From NCBI GenBank assembly GCA_020284085.1, contig JACEVL010000031.1, positions 913,408-977,407 of the forward strand: a stretch of DNA of 64,000 bases, read 5' to 3'. A program made the position numbers and the translations under genes. The notes under the pieces were generated by a model that ran no database searches, was not told the origin of the DNA, and worked only from the letters and a program-made list of their open reading frames with translations. Positions 24,241-36,109 of the stretch are shown one piece after another (position 1 is the first letter of the stretch; each line of letters opens with the position of its first letter). This DNA comes from Aporrectodea caliginosa (taxonomy: Eukaryota > Annelida > Clitellata > Crassiclitellata > Lumbricidae).

Positions 24241-25044
24241 CACCGTGAGGCATAAAAAAGGAAGCCCCTACAAAATCGTTATTATTTTAACAATATTCAA
24301 ACAATGTCAATGAAATTCATGAAACTTATAGCTAAATAGCAGGCAATGTAAAACAATTTACAGTCTGTACTCAAACTATCCGCCTTCAGCTTCTACGCAT
24401 GCGCGAAGTCGCTTGCGCCATTCACGCACCGCCGAGTCAATAATTCGTTGGTCAAGATCGTTCCAAGCTTTCATGATTCACTTACGAAGATCTTCAACAT
24501 CACGGACCTTGTTTTGCACACCATTTCCTGCATGCATCTCCATATTTTATAATCTACGGGATTCAGATCTGGGCTGTTAGGGGGCCATAGTGTAGGAATT
24601 ATGAAGTCAGAAGTTTCATTCGTCAGAAGTGCAACCATTTCTCGAGCTCTGTGCGCTGGAGCACCATCTTGCTGGAAAATGTAAAATTCAGAGAATTATC
24701 GAATTTCAGGTAGAAGGTCTTCCATGAGTAAAACATCTCTGTAGTATTGGCCGTTGATGTTTAGCCCCGGTTCAACAAAGTGAATTGACGTGCGCCCCGG
24801 AGAAGAAACACCGACTGACACCATCAGGAATTTGCTAAACGTCGGACGTGTGCGTAAAAGGCGGTCGGATGCAATATCTCTCTTTCGAGTTCTAACTGCT
24901 ACATACAGACGATCATTTTGAGTATTGCTAGGATTTTAACGACAGATGTTTTTGCCTAAATTGCATTTGTTTTGATCAATTATTGAATGAGTTATAACGA
25001 TTTTTCCAGGGGCTTCCTTTTTTATGCCTCACGGAGTCACGGTG
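24241..25044 (-). mobile_element. Mariner-type (DD37D) element, internally deleted and decayed
   Basis: The left end reads CACCGTGAGGCATAAAAAAG. The right end read inwards is CACCGTGACTCCGTGAGGCA, the same with an extra 8-bp tandem CTCCGTGA. TA dinucleotides flank both ends. On the minus strand, about 24685-24500 encodes FQQDGAPAHRAREMVALLTN and, further on, WPPNSPDLNPVDYKIW. There are 37 residues between the QQD Asp and the VDY Asp, the spacing of the DD37D (maT-like) group. The N-terminal half is missing and stops are present, so the element is non-functional. Confidence 0.88.
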
Positions 25045-25334
25045 TATATATATAATATATATTCAAGTAATACCAAGGACACACCTAGATGTTAATAAAA
25101 AAATCTACATGAACGCTTAGAGATACAGCGAATTTGATGCTAGTTTAATTGCTCTTATGTAAGTGTTGTTTTCGACTGTTAGATCTGTTTTTTATATATT
25201 GACTCTTATTGAGGTTATACTAAGGAGACACCTGGATGTTAATAAATTATGCTAGCTCAAGTTCAACATTTTGAGTGTTGGTTTATACGCAGTGCTGTGT
25301 ACTGTGGCGGCCTCTGTGCTTGAGACATTCTTAA
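25045..25334. repeat. Dispersed repeat hosting the TTAA element
   Basis: GAGTGTTGGTTTATACGCAG (25272) recurs at 40965 as GAGCGTTGGTTTATACGCAG and at 1525. The repeat carries the TTAA insertion site of the next element. No gene is seen. Confidence 0.55.
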
Positions 25335-27033
25335 CCTTCGGAGGCCGAAGTGGGGTAGATTTCTACCCCAGCGGTGTTTGGATGTTGATTGCGGAGTAAC
25401 TGTAGGTAGTCATAACTTGACGTTCCACATGTTTACAAGTTAACACCCCCGACATATTCCCACACCAAAACGATCATCATGTCATGTTGTCTGAGAAAGT
25501 TATTTCAGTTCAAAGTGTCATGGGGTAGAAATCTACCCCACTTCGGCCTCGGCGTTACAATTTTTTCGTTCATAATGAAGATGTATTTATAGCAGATATT
25601 ACTCAAAATGTGTGTATCTAAGCTCATAGATAAGCTATAATGACAAATGAAGTGTCCTTTGTGATAGTTCCAAGGTCAAGGAATCGAACTATCGCATTGG
25701 CAATAGTGTGGGAATAGAACTATCCAAGATGGCGGCCAATATGGCCGCCGAAACTCAAAATGTGTATATCTACATTCATAGATAAGCTAGAATGACAACT
25801 GAAGTGTCCATTGTAATAGTTTCAAGGTCAAAGAATCGAACTATCGCATTGGCAATAGTGTGGGAATAGTACTATCAAGATGGCGGCCAATATGGCCGCC
25901 GAAACATAAAATGTGTATATCTACGCTCATAGATAAGCTAGAATTACAAATAAAGTGTCCATTGTAATAGTTCCAAGGTCAAGGAAACGAACTATCGCAT
26001 TGGCAATAGTGTGGAAATAGAACTATCCAAGATGGCGGCCAATATGGCCGCCGAAACTCAAAATGTGTATATCTACGCTCATAGATAAGCTAGAATGACA
26101 ATTGAAGTGTCCATTGTAATAGTTTCAAGGTCAAAGAATCGAACTATCGCATTGGCAATAGTGTGGGAATAGTACTATCCAAGATGGCGGCCAATATGGC
26201 CGCCGAAACTCAAAATGTGTATATCTATGCTCATAGATAAGCTAGAATGACAAATGAAGTGTCCAATGTGATAGCTCCAAGGTCAAGGAATCGAACTATC
26301 GCATTGGCAATAGTGTGGAAATAGAACTATCCAAGATGGCGGCCAATATGGCCGCCGAAACTCAAAATGTGTATATCTACGCTCATATGGCCGCCATCTT
26401 GGATAGTTCTATTCTCACACTATTGCCAATGCGATAGTTCGATTCCATGACCTTGGAACTATCACAATGGACACTTCATTTGTCATTCTAGCATCTATGA
26501 GCGTAGATATACATATTTTGGTTTCGGCGGCCATATTGGCCGCCATCTTGATAGTCCCACACTATTGCCAATGCGATAGTTCGATTCTATGACCTTGAAA
26601 CTATTACAATGGACACTTCAATTGTCATTCTAGCTTATCTATGAGCGTAGATATACACATTTTGAGTTTCGGCGGCCATATTGGCCGCCATCTTGATAGT
26701 ACTATTTCCACACTATTGCCAATGCAATAGTTCGATTCTTTGACCTTGAAACTATTACAATGGACACTTCATTTGTTATTATAGCTTATCTATGAGCTTA
26801 AATATACATATTGTTGAGTTTCGGCGGCCATATTGGCCGCCATCTTGGATAGTACTATTCCCACACTATTCACAATGCGATATTTCGATTCCTTGACCTT
26901 GGATATATTAGAATCGACACCTCATTTGTCATTGTAGCTTACCTGTGAGCTGAGATATTACATATTTCTTTGGGGTAGAAAACTACCCCACTTCGGCCTC
27001 CGTGTCCAGAAACGGAGCTTCGGCCTCCGAAGG
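25335..27033. mobile_element. TTAA-flanked foldback element, copy 1
   Basis: 1699 bp flanked by TTAA (25331-25334 and 27034-27037). The termini are CCTTCGGAGGCCGAAG and CTTCGGCCTCCGAAGG, a perfect inverted repeat. Inside are hairpins of the type GGGGTAGATTTCTACCCC. Five direct units of about 152 bp (AAGATGGCGGCC at about 25726, 25877, 26030, 26181, 26332) are followed by four inverted units (about 26385, 26530, 26680, 26830), so the whole element can fold back on itself near 26390. It has no coding capacity. The TTAA target suggests mobilisation by a piggyBac- or Kolobok-type transposase. Confidence 0.88.
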
Positions 27034-27109
27034 TTAAGAGAGTATTCTGGTAAAAATGTAGCCCGTCCTACCCTGGTTCTTAAATGTACGCGTATTTATA
27101 TAGCGAACG

Positions 27110-28690
27110 CATGGGCGTCGAGAGCCAAATCGGGCCCCGGTGCAGACATCCATCAGGGCCCCTCGTTTTCATTATTAAGCCAAAGTCTTATGTAGGCCTA
27201 AGCCTGAAAAATCGCTATCAAACTACATTTAACGAATAATAATAAGGGTAATAATAATAATAACAGGGCTTTTTAGTGTGCAGTTCTACACAAAAAGGGC
27301 AGTTCTAAATGAATTTGTGCAGATGTAGAAGCATTTTTGTGCAGTTAAAACTAGTTTTAAAATGTTCATTGTCATCCGATTTCGAATAATTCACTATGGC
27401 TTTTAAAGGGGTCATGCAGTTCTAAAAATTCCTTTTAAAAGCCCTGAATAATAATAGTAAAAGTAAATGTGAAAATCAATTTCTGGTTTAAAAGGTCACC
27501 TATGCCTCTAATTATAAAGAAATTTACTGAAATTTAATATGAAAATGTGATTATGTGAATGTGATAAATGATTTCTTAAACGACATTTATCGCATTATGA
27601 TATCCAATTTCAAAAGGTGCACGTCAATTGCTGTGTTGCATTGTCTACAACTTTACATGGACGTCAACAGCTCGCTCTGTAGCCTACCATGATCAACTCC
27701 ACGTACATCTACTATCATACTAGCAACGATATTGTCAGCTTGATTTACTGCATCATTCGCTTTTGATGAAATAATTATTGAAAATGCAAGGCTTTGAAGG
27801 ATTGCTTGTCTCTCGTTTGCATTCCTGACTTTCACCAATCTTTCTTTCCTTTATTGAGCTCCAGATTTCTGATGGTAATTCTGAAATTCATCTTCTAATT
27901 CGTTATTAACTTAATGAAATTATAATATTATAATATCAAATATTGGTAATTTGATATCAATTATTTATTGTGATAAATTACATCCATCTGTAAGTTAAAG
28001 TATTATTTATTTTGACAATAACTCAAATTTCAATTAAGAAATTTACATCCAGTACAAATTTTATGCCTCCCAGAAAACGAATGATCAATTCTAGGCTGAC
28101 TGCTGGTAAATCTCAAAATAGGTCCACTGATAAGCAGTGTTTTTCAAATTCAAGTTATTCAACTATAACGTGGCCTAGAACTTTGCATTACGCACCCCGA
28201 AATGCAAAGTTCTTGGCCACGCATACGATTCTGGTGGAGTATAGAATTAAGTCAGAAATCTAAATTTATCTGCATCAGTTATTTGCATCAGCAGATTGTC
28301 CAAAACCATTCTGATGAATGATGACCAACTTCTGTTACTGTGCTTACTCCTAAATCCTCTGACTGCGCAACTGTGACTGTTAAGTTTCACAGTTATTAAA
28401 TCGTTTTCGTTAACAACACTGCTAAGCTTTTCAGTCCCATTTCCACCATCACATTCGTTATTGGCTTACATTTTGGTAAAGAAATTCAATAGATCTAATC
28501 ATCTAGTACCTCATTTACTTCATTACTTAGCTATTAAATTGAAGCAATTAGACTGCATTAGGCCAAAACCCACAGGTTTCTTCAGTTTGAAAGAAGTTTT
28601 AGACATTTCCGGGCCCCTGCCAGGGGCCCCTGCCATGAAACCGGGCCCCGGGGCAGCAACCCCACCTGACCCCCCCTCTCATCGGCCCTG
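27110..28690. mobile_element. hAT-like element with GC-rich ends
   Basis: The flanks AGCGAACG (27102-27109 and 28691-28698) form an 8-bp target duplication. The ends are CATGGGCGTCGAGAG and CTCTCATCGGCCCTG, imperfect inverted repeats. GGGCCCCGG and GGGGCCCCTG blocks lie just inside. The 1581-bp AT-rich interior has no recognisable transposase. At 28169-28221 it holds a near-perfect hairpin. Confidence 0.8.
28169..28221. repeat. 21-bp stem hairpin inside the hAT-like element
   Basis: CGTGGCCTAGAACTTTGCAT (28169-28188, with one more pair at 28189) pairs with ATGCAAAGTTCTTGGCCACG (28202-28221), with one mismatch and an 11-nt loop. Confidence 0.85.
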
Positions 28691-29312
28691 AGCGAACGTA
28701 CGTCCTTGACCCTGCTTGTTTAAAAATGAATTGATTTAGCTGAGATCCTTCACCAAGGCTGCCCGTTTGTATGAATTCCGAAAAACTTAGGTCCACACGT
28801 ACATGTACGTACCACGCAGAGGTTGATCCACAGTTTTTTGGACCCTGAAGGTTGAACTGCTATGTTCCATTGCAACTGGTTGAAGGGCATAATTCCCCCG
28901 GGCATTATTCCCGGACATAATCTCCGGGACAAAATCCCCCGGACATAATTCCCTCACCCGATTTTTGCGTAAGACATAACCCTCCGCAGATAATAGGCCT
29001 ACTCCGCTGTACAATTAGCCCGTTTTTGCATTTAATTGATAAACCTTAATTGCCCAGTTTTTGTTCATTGTGTCAGCTCGTTAATGTCGTTAATTGTATT
29101 GTATTTTCGTTTATTTCATAACTTGCTGTCAAGACGCAACAAGTAACATCAATGCATGATTATGCAGTTATAGTATTAGAGACTATAGTACTATTATTGC
29201 TTTGGGCCTGTATAATGCACTGTTCAGCACTATAATAGGTATAGTTCTAATGGGGCAAATTAGATTGGATTATATTATTGAGAGTGAGGCATAACGAGGA
29301 TTCAGACAGCTG

Positions 29313-29970
29313 CTAGTAAATGTCTTTGAACATCTGGCGTGGTAAAAAGTTCTTGCTATCCTTAGCTGGCAGGGCAAAGGGGTGGGGCCTGAGTCGCAGA
29401 TTGTATCGGCTCTCCGGTCGCTCGTGGCACATTCGACGTAGAACGTGTTTAGGTTCGCTTTTTATGGCCTTAAACAGCGCGTCGTCAGCTCGGTTAGCCA
29501 AACTTTCAACTGTCGGGGCCTCCTGCGGCAGAAACCCAGCTCGCCTAAGTCGGTTGGTGAAGCGTTCGAAGCGATCACGATCTCCTCCACTCAGGAACCC
29601 CCACCACGCCGGGGACGCGTACATCAGTCTCGCCATCGTTGTTGCTCGAGTTACCTCGTGTAGGGCCTGTGGTGGCATACCTCGCCCTCGTAGAGTTTTA
29701 AGGGCGTACATGGATGAGGAACAGGAACTCAGGATATTGTCAACATGTTCTGTAACTGTCAGTTTCTCTCCAATTGTTACGCCGAGGATTTTGATGGTCG
29801 TCGATCTCTTGACACCGGTGACTGATGGCTGAGAAGCAAGGGAGGACATGTTGCGTCGCACGACTACCATCTCACGGGTCTTGGCATGGTTGATATGCAG
29901 GTTCTTACTTTTAGCCCAGAAAGAGATAGTCTGGAGCTCTATCTGTGCTGTTCCGATGTTACGCGATCCA
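29313..29970 (-). pseudogene. LINE reverse transcriptase thumb and C-terminus
   Basis: One open minus-strand frame covers IGSRNIGTAQIELQTISFWA, then KSKNLHINHAKTREMVVVRR, IKILGVTIGEKLTVTEHV, MARLMYASPAWWGFLSGGDR and KHVLRRMCHERPESRYNLRL, ending KNFLPRQMFKDIY. This is the region after the catalytic palm of a non-LTR reverse transcriptase. The reading frame is intact over about 220 residues, so this copy is younger than its relatives at 23375 and 38560. Confidence 0.85.
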
Positions 29971-29998
29971 ATAAGTAAGTAAAAGTTAAGGTATAATA

Positions 29999-30110
29999 GA
30001 CTTAAGACTTGTTAATGTCATTCAGGTCTAAACTTAAGACTTGCTATCGTCATTAAGACTTGTTAATGTTGTTTAGATCTTAAATTAAGTCTTGTTTTTG
30101 TCGTTCATTG
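29999..30110. repeat. Short tandem repeat of CTTAAGACTTGTTAATGTC
   Basis: About four imperfect units of about 25-30 bp sharing TTAAGACTTGTTAATGT or its variants. Confidence 0.7.
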
Positions 30111-30391
30111 ATAAAATTAAATTTACAATGAACGAATGGTCTGCGAGATGTAACAAAAGCCACCGAGGAAACATTGCGCGGATTTGGACATATTTTAAAA
30201 TGTTGTGTCCAAAATAGGCACTACGAGACACGTTTGGTGTATTCTTAACGTAAGGTAATTGTTACTTTGTCGTTGTTTGTAACGATTTTGGACAAATTTG
30301 TGCCAACTAGTATAATAAACGTTTCCAGTGGAATAAAAAATATTCTAATGAATGTTATTTGATAATATGATGTATAGGTTCATCCATCTTA

Positions 30392-31800
30392 ATCAAATCA
30401 AATCAAATCAAATCAAACTTTATTGTAACCATCAAACAAGATATTTTACAAAAAAAATTCAGTTTATCACGATGGTAACAAGGAAGGCCCTAAGGGATGA
30501 AAATCCCGCTAACAGGGACACCTATTTGCTAAATCTGGGCTTAACAAGGTGGCAAGACGGTTAACAGCCTGAGTTACAGAGTTCATCAAGTAGAGCAATT
30601 ATTAATCTAACATCGAACCATTATGCTAAACGAAACAAACAGAAAAGGGCGACTTAACCAACAAAATAAAACAAACAGAAAAGAGCGACTTAACATAACA
30701 AAAAATAACAGAATTATAGTACGTAATGAGGCTATTTGTTAGTAATGTCGTCTACTAAATAGGCACGAAATAACTTTCTAAACCTTTGAAGATTGGGCAC
30801 CTGTTGAATGGTAAGAGGAATGCTGTTCCAAACGCTCGGGCCAGTAAATTTTATGGAGAATCTGAGTGAGTTGGAATGGGCATATATAGCGCGATATTGT
30901 TTAGAGTTCCTAGTAAGATGGGAATGTATATCAGCTCCTTGCTGAAAGTATCCTGTAAAATTCGGGGGTAAAAGGTTATGGGCGAAGCGGTACATAAAAA
31001 TTCCTGTCTGGAAGGTCTTTATTTGGTGGAACTTTAATAAATTGAATTCGAGAAATAAAGGACTTGTGTGAGCAATTGACGAAGCTCCAGCTACTACCCG
31101 GACACCACGCTTTTGGAGTAATACTAGTTTATGGAGTCTGGATTCGTACGTAGATGCCCATACGAAATTACAATACGAGAGGTAGGGGTATATTAAGGAG
31201 TAATACAGTTTAGCTCGAATAGAGGAAGGGAGTATGTAGGAAACGCGTTTTAGTATGCCAACATTTTTTGCAATTTTTGCCGAGATATTTTTAATGTGAT
31301 CATTCCACGTAAGGTGTTGATCAATGTGTACACCAAGAAATTTGGCGGAATTAACCTGAGATATGAGAGTACCATTCATGGACACTTGCAGTGAATCGCT
31401 GGGGGGACACATTTTTTTATGGGAGCGAAATAGAATATAGTTCGTTTTCTCCAAATTTAGGGAAAGTCTATTAGCACAGAACCATTCAGCTATGGAAATA
31501 AGCTCACTATTTATAGTCTGCACAAGAGTGTGATAAGATTTGTGAGAATAAAAGACATTTGTATCGTCGGCAAACAGAATGAAGGACAGAATAGGTGATA
31601 TATTAGGTAGGTCATTGATATATATAAGGAAGAGTATGGGTCCAAGATTTGATCCTTGCGGAACGCCGTATTTTACTCTTCTAAGGCCTGAAAGAGCCCC
31701 ATTACAGGAGACACATTGGAGACGATTATCAAGATAGCTCTTGAACCAGGCTAGTTGTGTGCCTCTGATACCGTAATTAGCCAATTTTTGTAACAAAAAC
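30392..31800 (-). mobile_element. 5'-truncated LINE (copy L1), reverse transcriptase half
   Basis: A 354-residue frame (31796-30732, minus) is intact: YGIRGTQLAWFKSYLDNRLQ, GVPQGSNLGPILFLIYINDL, the catalytic FADDTNVF, the thumb motif FLGVHIDQHLTWNDHIKNIS, and the C-terminus GPSVWNSIPLTIQQVPNLQR. The frame lacks the endonuclease and fingers. The 3' end carries ACAATAAAGTTTGATTTGAT and further GATTT units (30425-30392). This is related to, but clearly diverged from, the copy at 32.5-36.1 kb. I place it in the CR1/L2 superfamily, without naming a clade. Confidence 0.88.
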
Positions 31801-31905
31801 CTTAATTGCTTGAGGTTGGGTGATTATATCATATATAGCCTGAGGAGGATTATGCCCAAGCCTGAGGATTATGTCCGGGGGAATTACGTCTAGGGGATTA
31901 TGTCC

Positions 31906-32450
31906 GTCTGCCTTTGCAACTCCTTGACTAGACAAGGAAGACACTTATGAGAATACATAATTATTACATCATACATTTTACACAATACTCTTTTTTCTGG
32001 TTTTTATAGCAACACTTTTACGTACAGTTTCGTCAAATAAGAACTTCCTTGCGATGTCATTTGCTATAGACGATATGCATACAGAATTTAAGTGCTCTTC
32101 AGTCACAGTCCGGGACCTGGGAGTGCTTTTCGATGAAGACCTTTCTATGGAGGAACATTCAATCAAACTCTCCTCATGGCCATCTGTTGACTTCATCTTC
32201 GATAAACCAATGGAATATAACACTGGAACAATATCCCAATGAACCCTTGACTTAACAGTGTATGGTGGATCTGATAACGAATCTATAGTCTACTTCCCTT
32301 ACGTTACCTATTATTCGCTTAGGATCTATAGTAATAACCAACTTTAAACCACAGACCGGGAAATGACCTGTGAGTACTTTACTTTGTGTTGACTAGGCGC
32401 AGATGTTGATGTCGATGCAGCTGTTAGGGTTGTTACGGTTGAACGCTTTC
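31906..32450. other. No gene seen
   Basis: Short open frames on both strands across 31978-32242 overlap each other and match nothing I know. Confidence 0.4.
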
Positions 32451-32487
32451 GAGACAGCTTTTCTCGTGCGAACTTATTAGCTCATCA

Positions 32488-32748
32488 ATGGACACCTATT
32501 ATAGTGTAGATCAGGTATGTGTGGTGAATCGCACCTCTATGACTAATTATTGTGTAGCATGTAGTAGAAAGGACATACATTGTAATCAAGCTGCATGTAC
32601 AGATGATGAATTATGGTTGTGTAGCCAATGTTTAGCTGACATCTTTCCATACAATCATATAAGCAATAATGATGAATTCTATGATACCATACGTGAGGGA
32701 AATAACTACCATAATATTGCTATTAATAAGAACTTGGGAAGAAGTTAA
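32488..32748 (+). CDS. LINE N-terminal PHD-like zinc-binding segment
   Basis: An 86-residue frame, MDTYYSVDQVCVVNRTSMTN, then YCVACSRKDIHCNQAACTDD and WLCSQCLADIFPYNHISNND. The C-x2-C, H-C and W-x-C-x2-C pattern followed by F-P-Y-N-H-I is typical of the PHD-type finger that precedes the endonuclease in CR1/L2-like LINEs. It is separated from the endonuclease frame by a stop, so it is probably part of one broken polyprotein and not a separate gene. Confidence 0.65.
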   Translation: MDTYYSVDQVCVVNRTSMTNYCVACSRKDIHCNQAACTDDELWLCSQCLADIFPYNHISNNDEFYDTIREGNNYHNIAINKNLGRS

Positions 32749-32834
32749 ATATTTTCCCAGAAGAATTTGGGAACCGACTCCTGATTAATAACAATGAATC
32801 ACACCCAGATAATAACCTCTTTGCTGATCTATCA

Positions 32835-34007
32835 TTGGACAGCCCATACACCACTCCTGCCACGATAGCCAGACCTACGTCTGCATCTTTGTTCAGTGTA
32901 ATGCATTTGAATTGCAGAAGCATTTTAAACAAAATAACAGAAATTAATGAACTTCTGAACCTCATCCCAGTGTCTGTCCTAGCTCTAACAGAAACGTGGC
33001 TTAGCAATGAACTAACAGACACCATTAACATACCAAACTACCAACTTATCCACAAAGCGAGGCAGAATGGCCGAGGCGGAGGGGTAGGTCTACTGATAAA
33101 GAAGGATATTACCTATAAAAATTACGATATAACAGCTCTCGGCCCTGAACCCAAAACGTACGAATGCATATTTGCTCGAGTTCCATTAACAATTGGGAAT
33201 GGTTCCTGTTTATTGGGAGCTATATACAGGCCCCCTGGCACAAACCTTGAAGAGTTTTGCATCGAACTGGACCTTCTAATGTCAAAAATCTCAGTTAAAG
33301 AAAAACACGTTATAATCATGGGTGATTTTAACATTGACTTATTAAGAGTAGAAGACCACCCTGGAACTAATTCTTTTTTTAATAATATGCTTTCACGTAA
33401 CCTTCTTCCAACTATAATAAGGCCTACGCGAATAACTGCCCACTCTGCCACACTAATCGACAACATCTTTACAAATGCTTGGCCCGAAATTGATGAATCA
33501 AAAATTGTCACCTCGGATATTTCGGATCATTTACCTGTTTTCACAAGTTTCAATTTTGATGCCCAAAAATACAGAAATTATCAAACCAATGAACGTAGGC
33601 TGATTAACGAGGAAACAAAGAGAATGTTTAATACCTACCTATCTGCAATTAACTGGACTCCCGTTTCGGAAGAATGTTCCAATGGAGATGTAAACAGAGC
33701 CTATGATCTATTCATAACGCACTACAAAGACGCATATAACAGAGCATTCCCAATCATACTGGGAAAAAACAGACCACGTTTTAAGCAGCCATGGATGACT
33801 AAGGGTCTGCTTAAGTCGAGTAAAAGAAAAGCCAAACTCTATTTGAAATACATAAAAAAAACTACACTGGTCAATAAATCGAAATTTGTAACTTACAGAA
33901 ACAAATTTAAAGCATTAAGAATACAGGCAGAAAGAAACTATTATGCATTAGAATTCAACAAGAACAGTACCAATCTTAAAAAACTTGGACGCTTATCCGT
34001 TCCATAA
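32835..34007 (+). CDS. LINE endonuclease domain (exonuclease-endonuclease-phosphatase family)
   Basis: A 390-residue frame with the expected order of motifs: MHLNCRSILNK (Asn), VLALTETWLSN (Glu), GRGGGVGLLIKKDI, GAIYRPPGTNLEEF, IIMGDFNIDLL (Asp and Asn) and SDISDHLPVF (Asp-His). This nicks target DNA to start target-primed reverse transcription. All expected catalytic residues are present. The frame is cut after FNKNSTNLKKLGRLSVP, where the protein should run on into the reverse transcriptase fingers, so the copy is inactive. Confidence 0.88.
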   Translation: MDSPYTTPATIARPTSASLFSVMHLNCRSILNKITEINELLNLIPVSVLALTETWLSNELTDTINIPNYQLIHKARQNGRGGGVGLLIKKDITYKNYDITALGPEPKTYECIFARVPLTIGNGSCLLGAIYRPPGTNLEEFCIELDLLMSKISVKEKHVIIMGDFNIDLLRVEDHPGTNSFFNNMLSRNLLPTIIRPTRITAHSATLIDNIFTNAWPEIDESKIVTSDISDHLPVFTSFNFDAQKYRNYQTNERRLINEETKRMFNTYLSAINWTPVSEECSNGDVNRAYDLFITHYKDAYNRAFPIILGKNRPRFKQPWMTKGLLKSSKRKAKLYLKYIKKTTLVNKSKFVTYRNKFKALRIQAERNYYALEFNKNSTNLKKLGRLSVP

Positions 34008-34014
34008 TAAAAAC

Positions 34015-35774
34015 AAAGGAGAGGGACACTTCAATCGAAATTTTAAAAATTAATGGTATTCCAATTGATAACTCAACTGAAATGGCTAATGAATTTAACA
34101 ACTATTTCGCTAATATCGCAAGTCTTCTAGCACAAAAAATCCCGAAATCACGATATTCTTTTTAAAAATACCTTAATCCACCACTCTATAACTCTTTTGG
34201 CCTCATCCCTACGTCTTCTGATGAAATTATCAATTTAAGCAAAACCATACACAGTACGCACAGCAGAGGGCCCGATGATATAGATCCACTCATTGCTAAT
34301 TCACATATCTCAATTATTGCAACCCAACTAGCTGAAATAATAAACTGCTCTCTAAATACGGGAACGGTGCCACAGGCCATAAAATTGCCAAAGTCGTTCC
34401 CATTTATAAGAAAGGTGACAAGGACAACCCTATAAACTACAGACCAATAGCTATTCTCCCTTTCTTTTCAAAATTCTTTGAAAAAGTTATGTATAACAGG
34501 CTTAGCATATTTATCGAAAAGTCTAACATCATTTTTTATTCACAGCATGGCTTCCGGGCGGGACATTCCCCTCTGTTACCCTTACTTACCATGCACGATA
34601 AAATAGCAAATGCTTTTGAAAAAAATGAATACTCTATAGGTATATTCCTGGATTTGGCAAAAGCATTTGACACCGTAAATCACGATATCCTTCTTCACAA
34701 ATTATCCACATATGGAATCAGAGGAGTCCAATTAGATTGGTTTACTAGCTACTTTGAGAATCGACTCCAATATGTTACTTGTAATGGTGCCGTTTCAGAA
34801 CTAAGAACTGTTAAGCATGGTGTACCACAGGGATCGAACTTAGGCCCCCTACTATTTCTCCTATTTATTAACGACCTACCCAATGTATCTGACATTCTCT
34901 CCTTTATTTTATTTGCAGACGACACAAATATTTTTTGCTCTCACAGCTCCTATAACACCTTGACGCAAATAATCAACTCTGAACTTACACTAGTATTCGA
35001 TTGGTTGAGCGCTAATATGCTGTCACTAAATTGCGATAAACCTCCTTTATACTATTCAGCTCTCATAGAAAAATGGCTCCTCCCAGAGAATCCCTAAGGC
35101 TATTACTTAATGACGTTCCCATCACACAAGTACATGTAGAGACAACAAAGTTTCTGAGCGTGTATATTGACCAGCACATGACTTGGAATGCCCATATAAA
35201 GTCCATCACTGCAAAAATAGCAAAGAACATAGGTATAATGTCACGTATCTCTCATCTCCTGCCAGTTGATATCCGTCTAAAATTATATCACTCACTGATA
35301 TACCCCTACCTTACCTACTGTACGATGGTCTGGGCCTCAACATACAACTCACGATTAAGCAAATTGATCACACTCCAGAAACGAGCACTACGGGTTATAA
35401 CCAAAGCTCCATACCATAGATTACACAAATTATACAGTAAAGACTTATTCACGGAACTCAATTTACTCAATTTACATCAAATAAAAACTTTACAAATAGG
35501 TACTTTTATGATTGGCTTTACTCATAAACTCCTGCCCTCTAACTTTAATGATTACTTTCAGCGTGGGTCAGATATTCACACCCACTACACCAGGAGCTCG
35601 AGCAACTATCGCCCAGCGCTTGCACTCTCAAACTCACGTAAATTCTCAGCCAAGCATATAGGTCCCTCCGTATGGAATAAGATTCCCACTGAAATATGCC
35701 AAGCAACCAATCTGTATATGTTTAAAAAGATGCTACGCACCCACCTAATAAGTAACCAAACTGATCTTATTTAG
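34015..35774 (+). pseudogene. LINE reverse transcriptase, frameshifted
   Basis: The fingers are readable across frame changes from about 34050 (INGIPIDNSTEMANEFNNYF). Palm and thumb follow: HGFRAGHSPLLPLLTMHDKI, GIFLDLAKAFDTVNHDIL, GVPQGSNLGPLLFLLFINDL and the catalytic FADDTNIF. The frame breaks near 35045 (after LSLNCDK) and resumes at about 35075 (LRLLLNDVPITQVHVETTKF, LKLYHSLIYPYLTYCTMVWA), ending GPSVWNKIPTEICQATNLYM. Domain order is complete; expression as one protein is impossible without frame changes. Confidence 0.88.
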
Positions 35775-36109
35775 TTAAGTTGTTAGTTAAGTTATTAGTT
35801 AAGCTCCTATGGATAATGCTAACTACGATAACCAAAATAATTATCTATTATCTAAACTGTTCTCTAACCAATCACCGGTATAGGGCGGTTAGCCCACGAG
35901 ATATCTTGAACTAGATAACAATCGCAACTGCCTCTAGATGTATATATCTGGTACATAGATGACCCTAATTTAGCGGGATACTCATCCCTTCAGGGCCTCC
36001 TTGTTACCCTTCCAATAAAAACTGTATAACTGTAAATGCACTGTTCAAAGGTTAACAATAAATGATGATTGATTGATTGATTGATGTCAGTTCCCTCTGT
36101 AGGTCTTGC

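Larger units (their letters stand above)
28888..31905. other. Possible composite element with inverted CCCCGGACATAAT ends
   Basis: 28888-28955 contains TTCCCCCGGGCATTATTCCC and ATCCCCCGGACATAATTCCC. 31835-31905 contains the inverse (GATTATGTCCGGGGGAATTA, AGGGGATTATGTCCG). The enclosed DNA includes two LINE fragments. I saw no clean terminal repeat or target duplication, so this boundary is tentative. Confidence 0.35.
32450..36085 (+). mobile_element. LINE (copy L2), nearly full length but frameshifted
   Basis: In order: a Cys/His-rich PHD-like segment (32488-32748), an apurinic-type endonuclease (32835-34007), and reverse transcriptase pieces (about 34015-35097 and 35073-35774). After an AATAAA at about 36057 comes a tail of GATT units to 36085. 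At least three frame disruptions (after 32748, near 34000, near 35050) make it defective. The 5' limit is approximate; no target duplication was found. Confidence 0.9.

Noticed and set aside
25720..26400. Possible CArG (SRF) boxes in GGCCAATATGGCC
   Set aside because: There are only five A/T bases between CC and GG; the CArG consensus needs six.
27653..28263. Short frames inside the 27.1-kb hAT-like element as transposase remnants
   Set aside because: No hAT motif such as the C-terminal dimerisation block could be recognised.
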